64,000 nt of DNA from Pectinatus frisingensis (lineage in GTDB: Bacteria > Bacillota > Negativicutes > Selenomonadales > Selenomonadaceae): NCBI RefSeq assembly GCF_015732285.1, contig NZ_WIQU01000014.1:62001-126000 (forward strand). Direction: 5' to 3'. Position 1 is the first letter of the stretch. Each line of letters begins with the position of its first letter. Positions 19,500 to 28,014 of the stretch are shown piece after piece. The position numbers were made by a program, and so were the translations under genes. The notes below the pieces were generated by a model. That model saw only the letters and a list, made by a program, of their open reading frames with translations. It searched no databases and had not been told where the DNA came from.

Positions 19500-19685
19500 T
19501 CACATTTCTTTATCACTTTTGACCAAAAGAGTGCGCTGACGATGTCCGGCAATGAGCATTTTTGCTGTGCTGTCACGATTCATTTGCCGAATCGTAAATT
19601 TACCCATACGTTCCAGCATTACATAATATAATGCAATACCCAATAATGAAATATCACGCGTACCCATCCTATTAAAAAAATCCAT
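19500..19685 (-). CDS. Possible small hypothetical protein (61 aa)
   Basis: Open frame MDFFNRMGTRDISLLGIALYY..., basic towards the C-terminus (GHRQRTLLVKSDKEM). I recognise no family. Codon choice resembles that of neighbouring genes (CGT, CAG, GCC, GGA), but there is no convincing ribosome binding site before the ATG, and a TGA stop lies two codons upstream. It may be a gene remnant or a real small protein. Confidence 0.3.
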   Translation of the reverse strand: MDFFNRMGTRDISLLGIALYYVMLERMGKFTIRQMNRDSTAKMLIAGHRQRTLLVKSDKEM

Positions 19686-19784
19686 ATTTCAAAGGATCAT
19701 AGAGTCCTTAATATAATTTTTTTAGAATAAAGACTGATTATTGTAATTTTTTTTAACGTTCCACATTTATAATAATGCTTTATT

Positions 19785-19842
19785 AAAGACACACTTTACC
19801 ATGATTGAAATTAAAATTTTAGTCATGGTAAAGTGTGTCTTT
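19785..19842. terminator. Perfect 20-bp inverted repeat, terminator-like
   Basis: AAAGACACACTTTACCATGA (19785-19804) is exactly repeated in reverse complement at 19823-19842 around an 18-base loop. T-rich sequence follows on the plus strand (CTTTATTTG), and minus-strand flanks are also AT-rich, so it may work in either direction. No adjacent gene clearly needs it. Confidence 0.55.
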
Positions 19843-19929
19843 ATTTGTAAAAGTTATTACTTTTTATTTTAAAAGATATGTTATTTATAATTATTATTAA
19901 ATAATCATAAAACTTAACAAAAATTTGTT

Positions 19930-19957
19930 TTTACTTTTCACAACATTATGATATACT
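19930..19957 (+). promoter_or_regulatory. Extended -10 promoter of a candidate small RNA
   Basis: TTTACT (19930-19935), a 16-base spacer, TG at 19949-19950 and TATACT at 19952-19957. Predicted start near 19964, just before two hairpins and a terminator. Confidence 0.55.
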
Positions 19958-19963
19958 GAATAA

Positions 19964-20056
19964 GTAATGCATCAAGGCATTATGGTGGGTGGATGGGAAA
20001 GCAATATATATAATAAATTTGCATTTCATGCAAATTTATTATATATATTGCTTTTT
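19964..20056 (+). ncRNA. Candidate small RNA of about 93 nt with G-rich linker
   Basis: Between the extended -10 promoter and a T run at 20054 no protein frame is evident. A first hairpin TAATGC-ATCAAG-GCATTA (19965-19982) is followed by a linker with four G runs (GGTGGGTGGATGGG, 19984-19997). A perfect 27-bp stem (19998-20024 with 20028-20054) and T-tail follow. I do not recognise a known RNA family. The GGA-rich linker could bind a protein such as CsrA, or form a two-layer quadruplex; both are speculation. Confidence 0.4.
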
Positions 20057-20058
20057 TT
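19998..20058 (+). terminator. Strong intrinsic terminator
   Basis: A perfect 27-bp stem with a 3-base loop (arms 19998-20024 and 20028-20054) ends in seven consecutive T. On the minus strand the stem is followed by TTTCCC, so it works only for plus-strand transcripts. Confidence 0.8.
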
Positions 20059-20080
20059 ATAGGCTTATCGCATAAAAATG

Positions 20081-20200
20081 AAGCTGCCATATGAACAGCA
20101 TCGACCTCATAAAGACAACCACTGCTCAAATTCTTTACCTTTTTAAGGACAGACAAAGGACGCGCCATATTGCGTAAAAAACAATTACATGCAACAATCC
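20081..20200 (+). repeat. Dispersed element, divergent copy C
   Basis: Aligns with copy A (33271-33398) through AGCTGCC at the left end, GACCTCATAAA (20103-20113), CCACTGCT, ACAAAGG, CGCCATATT and ACATGC near the right end. Spacing is conserved except for a 6-base difference. End inverted repeats are largely eroded. It lies just downstream of the candidate small RNA. Confidence 0.55.
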
Positions 20201-20475
20201 ATTAATACTCTTTCACTAATCATATTTTATCTTACGATTTCCTAAAAGCATAGTATTGACTATACTTTTATTTTTTCACAACTATACTAAAGGTAGGTAT
20301 CAGACGAGGAATCTTTTGATAATATAAAAGTAAATAAATTTTATATAAAAAACAATTTAATCTGCATTTTTTTCTTTAAAAAAAAATAATTTATTTAAGT
20401 TTTTGTATAATAAAACCGATTATTAAATAGTAATACTTCTTATTGTTTTAAAACAACTTATAAAGGAGAATCATT
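20201..20475. other. Leader region upstream of the exopolysaccharide locus
   Basis: Very AT-rich, no gene. TTGACT (20256) and TATACT (about 20283) are present, but 21 bases apart, which is too long for a standard promoter. I looked for the conserved pieces of c-di-GMP riboswitches because a PilZ gene lies downstream, and did not find them. Confidence 0.3.
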
Positions 20476-21792
20476 TTGAGTTTATCTAAAATATTAAACA
20501 AAAGCTATACAATTGCCATAGTCGGATTAGGCTATGTAGGATTACCATTGGCAGCTGCATTTTCGAAAAAAGTAAACGTAATTGGCTACGACATAAGTAA
20601 AAATAAAATAAACACACTGAAAAATGGCATTGATCCAACACAAGAGGTCGGTGATACTGCTTTACAACAATGCGACATTCTTTATACCAATGACGCTGAG
20701 GAAATTAAACGTGCTGATTTTATAATAGTTGCAGTTCCAACTCCTATAAAAAATGACCATACACCTGATTTGACTCCAGTTACTTCAGCAAGTAAAATTG
20801 TCGGCCAAAATATTTCTAAGGGGGCTATAGTAGTTTTTGAATCTACTGTTTATCCGGGTGTAACTGAAGAAATATGTGTACCTCAAATAGAAAAATATTC
20901 CCATCTTAAATGTGGTGAAGATTTTTATATAGGCTATTCTCCCGAAAGAATAAACCCCGGTGACAAAGTACATCGTTTAAACAATATCGTAAAAATAATT
21001 TCTGGCATGAATAACGAAACACGTGAAAAAATAAAACAAGTATACGCTCTCGTAATAAACAAACTTTATGAAGCAGAGAATATAAAAGTAGCCGAAGCCG
21101 CAAAACTAATTGAAAATACACAACGAGATATAAATATAGCTTTCATCAATGAAGTGGCAACAGTTTTTAATAAATTAAACATATCCACAAAAGCCGTAAT
21201 AGATGCAATGAATACCAAATGGAACGCGTTAGGATTTCGCCCAGGTCTTGTAGGTGGCCACTGCATAGGCATAGATCCATATTATCTTGTCTATGAATCA
21301 GAAATGAATAATATTGATACGGAATTAGTAAGTTTGGCACGCAAAATAAATAACAATATGGGACCTTTTATTGGTGAGAATATTATCCGAAAATTAATTC
21401 AAGAAAAACATGCTGTAAAAAATGACAATATCTATATTTTAGGATTGACCTTTAAAGAAAATTGTCCGGATATGCGGAACTCAAAGGTCATTGATATAAT
21501 AAACCGTCTTAGAGAATACGGCATAACTATTCGGGCAGTGGATCCGCATGTTAATAAAACCGAAATTAAGAATAACTACGATTTTGATATTATTGACTCT
21601 GCCGCTATAACCGACGCCGACTGTCTTATTTTTGCAGTCGCCCACAGGGAATTCAGGGAGTTTTCAATTGATACTTTAAAGGCAATGTCTAAAGATTCTT
21701 TTTCCGGCAATAAAACAGTCATCATCGACGTGAAAAATATTTTTAACAAAGAACATTTAGAAAATGCGGGTTTTGCTTATTGGGGTCTGTAA
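20476..21792 (+). CDS. UDP-N-acetylhexosamine 6-dehydrogenase (WbpA/TviB/WecC type)
   Basis: NAD-dependent oxidation of a UDP-HexNAc to its uronic acid, in the cytoplasm; 438 residues. N-terminal Rossmann IAIVGLGYVGLPLA near residue 14, VPTPI, ESTVYPGVTEE and YSPERINPGD. The lysine/asparagine region is AEAAKLIENTQRDINIAF, and the catalytic cysteine lies in GGHCIGIDPYYL near 262. The SPERINPGD and IENTQRD blocks fit the UDP-GlcNAc/GalNAc branch rather than UDP-glucose dehydrogenase. Start TTG 20476 follows AAAGGAG. It probably supplies an acidic sugar for the polymer made by the downstream synthase. Confidence 0.9.
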   Translation: MSLSKILNKSYTIAIVGLGYVGLPLAAAFSKKVNVIGYDISKNKINTLKNGIDPTQEVGDTALQQCDILYTNDAEEIKRADFIIVAVPTPIKNDHTPDLTPVTSASKIVGQNISKGAIVVFESTVYPGVTEEICVPQIEKYSHLKCGEDFYIGYSPERINPGDKVHRLNNIVKIISGMNNETREKIKQVYALVINKLYEAENIKVAEAAKLIENTQRDINIAFINEVATVFNKLNISTKAVIDAMNTKWNALGFRPGLVGGHCIGIDPYYLVYESEMNNIDTELVSLARKINNNMGPFIGENIIRKLIQEKHAVKNDNIYILGLTFKENCPDMRNSKVIDIINRLREYGITIRAVDPHVNKTEIKNNYDFDIIDSAAITDADCLIFAVAHREFREFSIDTLKAMSKDSFSGNKTVIIDVKNIFNKEHLENAGFAYWGL

Positions 21793-21947
21793 TAGAAAAA
21801 AATCTTGTAATAAAAAATAACAATACCATAGTTTCTTCAAAAAACTCGAAAAACACCTCCGGTAATATTTCTACCGAAGACAATGCTGTAAAATCAGCTG
21901 CAAATCCCGAAATATACTCTACTGTTACACCCAATGATAACAAGTAA

Positions 21948-22401
21948 AACTTATTTATTCAATTTACCTGTTATAACGACATCGATTATCTGGCCGGCTT
22001 TTATCATTGGAATAGCTAGGGGGCACCAGCCAATATCTATACCTTGGGCACATATCGGCAACTACACACTTGGTGCCATGTACCTGAAGGCCAGCGAACA
22101 AGACAAAAGCAATTCATCAGATGGCTACGTATTAACAGCAAAATATGGTTATAATCGTTCATGGATACCTGGTACCTATGAAATAGACACTTATTACTAT
22201 GATATGGCCGGTACGACTTATATCAATCATACAATGTCAGGTCTTGGCAGTTATATGAATGGATTTAAGGGATATAGTGCCGGATGGTACTTATACATTA
22301 ACCAAAATATTTTATTAGGCATAGAATATTATGACTTAAAAGATAAAACTAGTTTGGACAACGTAAAAACATGGTGGGGACAAGTTTCCTATAGTTTTTA
22401 A
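21948..22401 (+). pseudogene. Decayed SLH-type outer-membrane porin
   Basis: The last 115 or so residues (GNYTLGAMYLKASEQDK to YSF) match the C-terminus of the intact porin at 29043-30410, including TYINHTMSGL.(S/G)YMNGF and LGIEYYDLKDK. The N-terminal signal and SLH part are missing. Upstream, another frame reads NDIDYLAGFYHWNS, which looks like a barrel strand, and then meets a TAG near 22017; homology resumes in the next frame, so a frameshift plus truncation is likely. A low-complexity open frame (21780-21947, rich in Asn, Ser and Lys) fills the gap after the dehydrogenase. An ATG at 21934 keeps 155 codons open, but its first 35 residues look non-homologous. Confidence 0.7.
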
Positions 22402-22427
22402 AACATTTAAAGAAAGGAACAAAGTTT

Positions 22428-24185
22428 ATGTCAAAGAAAAAACTACTTATAGCTATAACTATTTTAATAATAGCAGCAATTTGTGGTTATTTATATTTTT
22501 ACGGAACAAACGAGTCAACATATGCAGATATTACTGATTTAAATAATGAGTATAATATTGATAATGAATTAACTGATGCTCAACAAAAACTTAACAGTGA
22601 CATAAAACCATCTCAAATATATGTGGATTCTTTTGATAAAAATGCAATAGCTTTAACTTTTGACGGACTACCAGATCCGACAACAACAGATCGATTGCTT
22701 GATCTTTTAGACAAATATCAAATCAAGGCAACTTTTTTTGTCGACGGAAGTACGGCTGCCAAAGATAATGATTCATTAAAAAAAATATATCAACGAAAAT
22801 ATCCTATAGGAAATTATACTTATGTCGGATTAGCAGAACTCGACAAAATTCCTACCGAAGAAGTCTTGACACAGCTTTTAAAAACACAAAAAATAATAAA
22901 GGTAACCACCGGTACAGCTCCGGATATTTTCAAGGCTCCACGAACTATTTATACTGATAAATTACTAAAAACAGCTGCAGCTGCCGGTCTCAACGCCGCA
23001 GTAAAAACTAATGTATATGTTAATCCAGATACTTTAACAACTGACGCGGCTGCGGAATCATTTGTTAATCAGATAATTCCGGGAAGCATAGTTTCAGTAC
23101 CGATAGCCACTCCTGTAAATCGTGTAAAATATGAACCGGGCAAAACAGACGAAAAACCTGCCTTTGATAAACAACCGGGTCTTAACGTTAACATGAGCGA
23201 TGATAATAAACATCAAAACATTGTTGATGTGACAGAACGTTTACTAAAAGCATTACAAAAACGTTCTATGCCCACAGAATATATAACAGATTTTCGTCTG
23301 GTAAACCAATTAAATAATAAATATTCACTAAATGATACTGCTTCATTTGATGCAGTAAAAACATTCACACAAAAAATGGTTTTTTTAACCGACAAATTAT
23401 TTTTTAAAAAAACATTTGCAGCTGCCCAGGATTACCAAGTTATTCGTCAAAACAACAACAGTATAAAAGCTGCTCCCATAACTTTAATTTTAACCACAGA
23501 ACCAGCAGTTTGCTTCACTTTCGCCGGGCTCAGTAAACCATCGGTAGTCTACAGTATTCTGGCACAGTTAAAACAGATGAATGCAGCCGGAACATTTTTT
23601 GTTATGAAGAATGATATAGATAAAAATCCTCAATTAATACAAACCATTATAAATAGCGGCAATGAAGTTGGTGTTGGTATACGCTCTTTAAAAAATGCTG
23701 ATTTTTATTCAACATGTTCAGAAATTGATTATGTCCAAAACAGACTAAAATCAATGGGAGCAGCACCACAACTTGCCATGCAGCCATGGGGCGATATTAC
23801 TGATGACACTCGTGAAGCAGTGTCTGCTATGGGACTGACTATGATCGGATCTTATGTATCCGTTGTAAAATCAAATATGAAAGACTATACTTCACCGCAG
23901 CAAGTGATGCAGGAATTATTCGGTAAATACGTCTATTCTATGGGACGTGGTTGGATCGTATATTTCCGGCTTGATTATTACACAGATGACCCTCTTGCCG
24001 GTAAAGTCATGTACTTAATTAAACGTGATAAAATCAATAATATAGCCTGCAATTCTTTTTATGACGATCCACGGATCAATCCCCACAACGATTCGGCTTA
24101 TTCTATAAAATCGGTCAGCTCAATACTTTTCAACAAAACTTATCGTTATAAATTTACTACAGAAAACAAAGTGTCCGAACAGTAG
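22428..24185 (+). CDS. Membrane-anchored protein with two degenerate NodB/polysaccharide deacetylase domains
   Basis: 585 residues with one N-terminal membrane helix (about 5-25) and the rest probably outside. The first NodB-like domain starts IALTFDGLPD near residue 76 and has KATFFVDG, but the usual second motif H(S/T)xxH is replaced by NYTYVGL near 130. The second domain has FTFAGL near 364 in place of TFDDG, and GVGIRSL near 415 in place of the His motif. The metal-binding Asp and His residues of carbohydrate esterase family 4 are therefore mostly missing, and catalysis is unlikely. The second domain is a clear paralogue of the first domain of the protein at 30434-32152. A polymer-binding or scaffolding role is inference. 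RBS AAAGGAAC precedes ATG 22428. Confidence 0.75.
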   Translation: MSKKKLLIAITILIIAAICGYLYFYGTNESTYADITDLNNEYNIDNELTDAQQKLNSDIKPSQIYVDSFDKNAIALTFDGLPDPTTTDRLLDLLDKYQIKATFFVDGSTAAKDNDSLKKIYQRKYPIGNYTYVGLAELDKIPTEEVLTQLLKTQKIIKVTTGTAPDIFKAPRTIYTDKLLKTAAAAGLNAAVKTNVYVNPDTLTTDAAAESFVNQIIPGSIVSVPIATPVNRVKYEPGKTDEKPAFDKQPGLNVNMSDDNKHQNIVDVTERLLKALQKRSMPTEYITDFRLVNQLNNKYSLNDTASFDAVKTFTQKMVFLTDKLFFKKTFAAAQDYQVIRQNNNSIKAAPITLILTTEPAVCFTFAGLSKPSVVYSILAQLKQMNAAGTFFVMKNDIDKNPQLIQTIINSGNEVGVGIRSLKNADFYSTCSEIDYVQNRLKSMGAAPQLAMQPWGDITDDTREAVSAMGLTMIGSYVSVVKSNMKDYTSPQQVMQELFGKYVYSMGRGWIVYFRLDYYTDDPLAGKVMYLIKRDKINNIACNSFYDDPRINPHNDSAYSIKSVSSILFNKTYRYKFTTENKVSEQ

Positions 24186-26135
24186 GTGATGAATAAAGTG
24201 AATGATAAAAATAAAAAATCTTTTAACAGACAACAAAATAATTTACCACCAGATACACAAAACGATGAAACTATCGCAAGTGCTATAAAGAATGCCGTAG
24301 TTCCTGAAGAAGATGTCTTACTTCATTCTACAAGCGACAGACGGATATTACCAAATGTACCGGATAAAGACAGCAAAAGAACGAATGTCGATCGACGCGG
24401 TATAAGCAATAATGAATATCAGGAAAATTATGCCGTCAGCAAAGAAAAAGTTGAAACAGGGCGACGTTATTTGGTGGATTACGCCGTAAAAATACAAATC
24501 ATTGATCAAAATGGCGTAAAAACTACAATTACCGGTAAGGCTGTTGATTTGTCGGGTTCAGGTATATCCTGTAAAATACCAATAAAATACAAAAATCATA
24601 TAGAAAACTCAACGGGTATTAAACTAAGTTTCAAAATTGAAGCTGGAACCATGCCGGAAGGTTATGAAATGAAAATAAAAAACATAAGAGCTAAATGGGT
24701 ACGCTCTTATGTTGATGAAAATAAAGACTTTTGCTGTGCTTTTCACTTTGACCAATTATTGGCACAATATGCCTATAAAAACCGGCAGATCTATATGCTG
24801 TCCATTGCATCAGCATTTATGTTCTTTATTTGCGCTTTTATAGTATTAATGAGATCATCAAGCATTTTATATTTCAGTTTCAATAAAGTGCTTTACTTAT
24901 ACAGCATTTTAGCTGCAACATTTCTCCTGACACGCTACTTATTTGGTGCATTTTACAAATCCACACCAATAAATCCAAACTTTACACCAGGTGTGACAAT
25001 TATAATTCCCTGCTTCAATGAAGAAAAATGGATAAAAAAAACTATTTTGAGCTGCATTAACCAAGATTATCCAATCGACAAACTAGAAGTAATTGTTGTC
25101 GATGATTGTTCCAATGATAATTCGGTCGAACAAATAGAAGCTATAATAAATATTCTGCATAATGAAAAAGGGTATGATCTCCAAGACAGAATTCGTTATC
25201 ACGTACAACCAGCAAATATGGGAAAACGAGAAGCATTGGCAGTAGGTGCCAAACTGGCAAAAAATGACTTGCTGGTATTCGTGGATTCAGATAGTTTCCT
25301 CGATCCTTTCGCTGTCAGAAATATAGTACAACCTTTCCAGGATAAAAAAATGGGCGGTGTGTCCGGGCGCACAGATGTAGCAAATACGTTCACTAATACA
25401 TTGACTAAGATGCAATCTGTGCGCTATTATATTGCCTTTAGAATTTTAAAAGCCGCTGAGGGACTATTTGATGCTGTTACATGTCTGTCTGGTCCATTAT
25501 CCTGTTATCGGAAAGATTTAGTATTGAAATACAGTAATGCATGGCTGACTCAAAAATTCTTAGGGCAAAAGGCAACTTTTGGTGATGACAGATCAATGAC
25601 GAATTTTATATTACGCTCCCATCGGACTGACTATCAGGATACTGCCGTATGTTCCACAATAGTCCCCAACACATATAAAATTTTTTTGCGCCAGCAAATG
25701 CGGTGGAAACGTTCATGGCTCAGAGAATCGCTCATTGCCGCAACATTTATGTGGAAAAAAGAACCATTCATGGCATTATCCTTCTATATGGGATTACTGG
25801 TTCCCATGCTGGCTCCTGTAATTGTAGTATATAATCTCATTTATATCCCGCTCACACATCGTGTTTTCCCATTGACTTTTATGGTTGGTATATTGATGAT
25901 GGCATTACTGATGAGTGTAGCACAGCTATTTCTGCGCCGCAGCACCACATGGATCTATGGGGTATGGTTTTGTCTTTATTATGAAACAGTATTACTCTGG
26001 CAGATGCCAGTTGCCTGGGTGACTTTTTGGAAGTCCACATGGGGCACCCGTATGACTAATGCTGATATAAAAGAAATCATCAAAGAAAAAAAGAAGGAGG
26101 GTATGGTTGATGACAAAAAAGGAACAAGTATATGA
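24186..26135 (+). CDS. PilZ domain-glycosyltransferase family 2 fusion, processive polysaccharide synthase
   Basis: Membrane polysaccharide synthase of 649 residues. A charged N-terminus is followed by a PilZ domain (about 90-190) with RR at 93-94 and DLSGSG at 121-126, which matches D/NxSxxG; the second Arg of RxxxR is not evident. Two membrane helices (about 203-255) precede the GT2 core with IIIPCFNEE, VVDDCSND, the metal-binding VDSDS at 366-370 and QMRWKRSW near 503 (the QxxRW motif of processive synthases). More helices follow to residue 615. It resembles hyaluronan, chitin or PNAG synthases. The upstream gene ends at 24185; GTG 24186, ATG 24189 and GTG 24198 are possible starts, the last having AGGTGA at a good distance. 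Overlaps the next gene by 26 bp. Confidence 0.85.
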   Translation: MMNKVNDKNKKSFNRQQNNLPPDTQNDETIASAIKNAVVPEEDVLLHSTSDRRILPNVPDKDSKRTNVDRRGISNNEYQENYAVSKEKVETGRRYLVDYAVKIQIIDQNGVKTTITGKAVDLSGSGISCKIPIKYKNHIENSTGIKLSFKIEAGTMPEGYEMKIKNIRAKWVRSYVDENKDFCCAFHFDQLLAQYAYKNRQIYMLSIASAFMFFICAFIVLMRSSSILYFSFNKVLYLYSILAATFLLTRYLFGAFYKSTPINPNFTPGVTIIIPCFNEEKWIKKTILSCINQDYPIDKLEVIVVDDCSNDNSVEQIEAIINILHNEKGYDLQDRIRYHVQPANMGKREALAVGAKLAKNDLLVFVDSDSFLDPFAVRNIVQPFQDKKMGGVSGRTDVANTFTNTLTKMQSVRYYIAFRILKAAEGLFDAVTCLSGPLSCYRKDLVLKYSNAWLTQKFLGQKATFGDDRSMTNFILRSHRTDYQDTAVCSTIVPNTYKIFLRQQMRWKRSWLRESLIAATFMWKKEPFMALSFYMGLLVPMLAPVIVVYNLIYIPLTHRVFPLTFMVGILMMALLMSVAQLFLRRSTTWIYGVWFCLYYETVLLWQMPVAWVTFWKSTWGTRMTNADIKEIIKEKKKEGMVDDKKGTSI

Positions 26136-27972
26136 ACATGAATTTTCTAAAACACGCAACAGAAGAAAAATCACAAGAACCATTTTACAATTATTAATAT
26201 TACTCGTGTTATGCATTTTTGTCATATACAATCTCTTTTATACAAAAACCTACCAGCCTTATACCGATAAAACACAATCTCAAGACGGATTTATTGCGCT
26301 GTCTTATTTTGGCGTACAAAAAACCGCCGGCAGTCAATTGCTTATTTCACAGGACAGGCTGCGCGAGCAGCTTGAAGCTTTAAAAAAACAAGGTTACGAA
26401 ACAATAACTAAAGAAGATATATACAATTATTATGAAAACGGTGGTAAACTACCACCCAAAGCCGTATTTTTAATGTTTGAGGACGGACGACGCGATACAG
26501 CTATTTTTTCCAAAGATATCTTACAAGATCTTAATTATAAAGCCACTATTTTTACTTATCCGGAAAATTTTTCAAAAAAAGACAATAAATTTTTAACTCC
26601 AGACGATTTAAAAGATTTAACCAAAAGTTCTTATTGGGAACTTGGTACCAATGGTTACAGATTATATTATATTAATGTTTTTGATCGATATGATAATTAC
26701 CTGGGTGAAATGAATCCATTGATGTTCGGCATGGTACATCAATATTTGGGCAGACGATACAATCATTATTTAATGGATTATATCCGTGATAAATATGGCG
26801 TTCCCAAGGAAAGCTACCAACGGATGAAAGATCGCATAAGCTATGATTATGAAAAACTGGAAAATACTTATATAAATGAAATTGGCTATGTCCCGCCGGT
26901 CAGTGTACTAATGCACGCGAACACCGGCAGCTTTGGTAATAATCCACAGGTAAGTTCAGTAAATGCCTATTGGTTAAAAAAATTATTCAAAATGAATTTC
27001 AACCGTGAAGGATATAGTCTGAATGTAAAAAACAGCAGCATATACGATTTGACCAGAATGCAGCCACAGGCATGGTGGCCGGTCAATCACCTGCTAATGC
27101 GCATAAAATATGACACAAAACAAGATGTAAATTTTGAAACTGGAGATACAAAACGGGCAGACAAATGGAACATATTAAAAGGTGCCTGTGAATTTACCGA
27201 TGAAAAAATATATTTAACTTCTTTACCTGAAGCCCAAGGCATTATACAATTAAAAAAAAGCAACAATTATAAAAATATAAATTTGAATGTTGATCTATTG
27301 GGAAATAAACAAGGTACACAGGAAATATTATTGCGCAGTGATGACAATATGGCTAATTACGTAGCTCTCATAGTAAGCGGCCGTGATTTGATTATCCAGG
27401 AAAATTTAAATGGTGAAAAAAAAGAACTGGCTAAAGAAAATCTTGATAAAATAAATGATTTACCAATAATTTCTATTCCACAGGATAAGCACAATTCAGA
27501 GGAAAAGGTATTAGAGGCATTTTCTCGGTATTCGTTGTCCACAGGGCAGGGTAAGGTATACACCAAACGTCTCAAAGAAAAAAGTGAAGAAACTGTCCCG
27601 TCAGTTGCCGACGGAGCCAAGGAATATATTCCAACGATAAGCGCCAATGAAAAAGGCGATGAAAAAATTTCTTTAACTTTGCAAGGAAACAATATAAGTG
27701 TATCGGTAAATGGCAGGCAGGTTATTTCAACTGCGGTTTCCTTAACAAATGAAGGCAGCATATTCTTAATTTCAGCCTGGTCGGGTCATGGTTTTGATCA
27801 AAGAAATTTGACCGATGACGTATATGATGCTGTATTTAGTGGTTTAAACATAACAAATCTACCTAATGAAAATATTTTATTTACATCAAAATACACAGGA
27901 ATCGATAAGATAGAATATAACATTAAAAATTATATCAATGTCCTTATAGGCTGGTTTGTGAAATATTTATAA
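26110..27972 (+). CDS. Membrane-anchored PgaB-like deacetylase-fold protein with altered active site
   Basis: 620 residues: cytoplasmic basic N-terminus, membrane helix about 24-44, then an extracytoplasmic domain. ISQDRLREQLEALKKQGYETITKEDI and LPPKAVFLMFEDGRRDT near residues 80-128 follow the order of the PgaB/IcaB deacetylase domain, but TFDDG has become MFEDG. The SHTH-type motif has become LGTNGYRLY near 178. The C-terminal part (about 340-600) is rich in beta strands (YKNINLNVDLLG, SLTLQGNNISVSVNGRQV) and looks like a carbohydrate-binding jelly-roll. Start ATG 26110 lies 9 bases after GGAGG, inside the end of the synthase gene, so the two are coupled. Enzymatic activity is doubtful. Confidence 0.7.
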   Translation: MTKKEQVYEHEFSKTRNRRKITRTILQLLILLVLCIFVIYNLFYTKTYQPYTDKTQSQDGFIALSYFGVQKTAGSQLLISQDRLREQLEALKKQGYETITKEDIYNYYENGGKLPPKAVFLMFEDGRRDTAIFSKDILQDLNYKATIFTYPENFSKKDNKFLTPDDLKDLTKSSYWELGTNGYRLYYINVFDRYDNYLGEMNPLMFGMVHQYLGRRYNHYLMDYIRDKYGVPKESYQRMKDRISYDYEKLENTYINEIGYVPPVSVLMHANTGSFGNNPQVSSVNAYWLKKLFKMNFNREGYSLNVKNSSIYDLTRMQPQAWWPVNHLLMRIKYDTKQDVNFETGDTKRADKWNILKGACEFTDEKIYLTSLPEAQGIIQLKKSNNYKNINLNVDLLGNKQGTQEILLRSDDNMANYVALIVSGRDLIIQENLNGEKKELAKENLDKINDLPIISIPQDKHNSEEKVLEAFSRYSLSTGQGKVYTKRLKEKSEETVPSVADGAKEYIPTISANEKGDEKISLTLQGNNISVSVNGRQVISTAVSLTNEGSIFLISAWSGHGFDQRNLTDDVYDAVFSGLNITNLPNENILFTSKYTGIDKIEYNIKNYINVLIGWFVKYL

Positions 27973-28014
27973 GTTTATTATCATATCGGTTTTATTAAGT
28001 GGTGGTGAAATAAG

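Noticed and set aside
20201-20475. Possible c-di-GMP riboswitch before the exopolysaccharide locus.
   Set aside because: The conserved GEMM-I and c-di-GMP-II sequence pieces could not be found; the region is only AT-rich.
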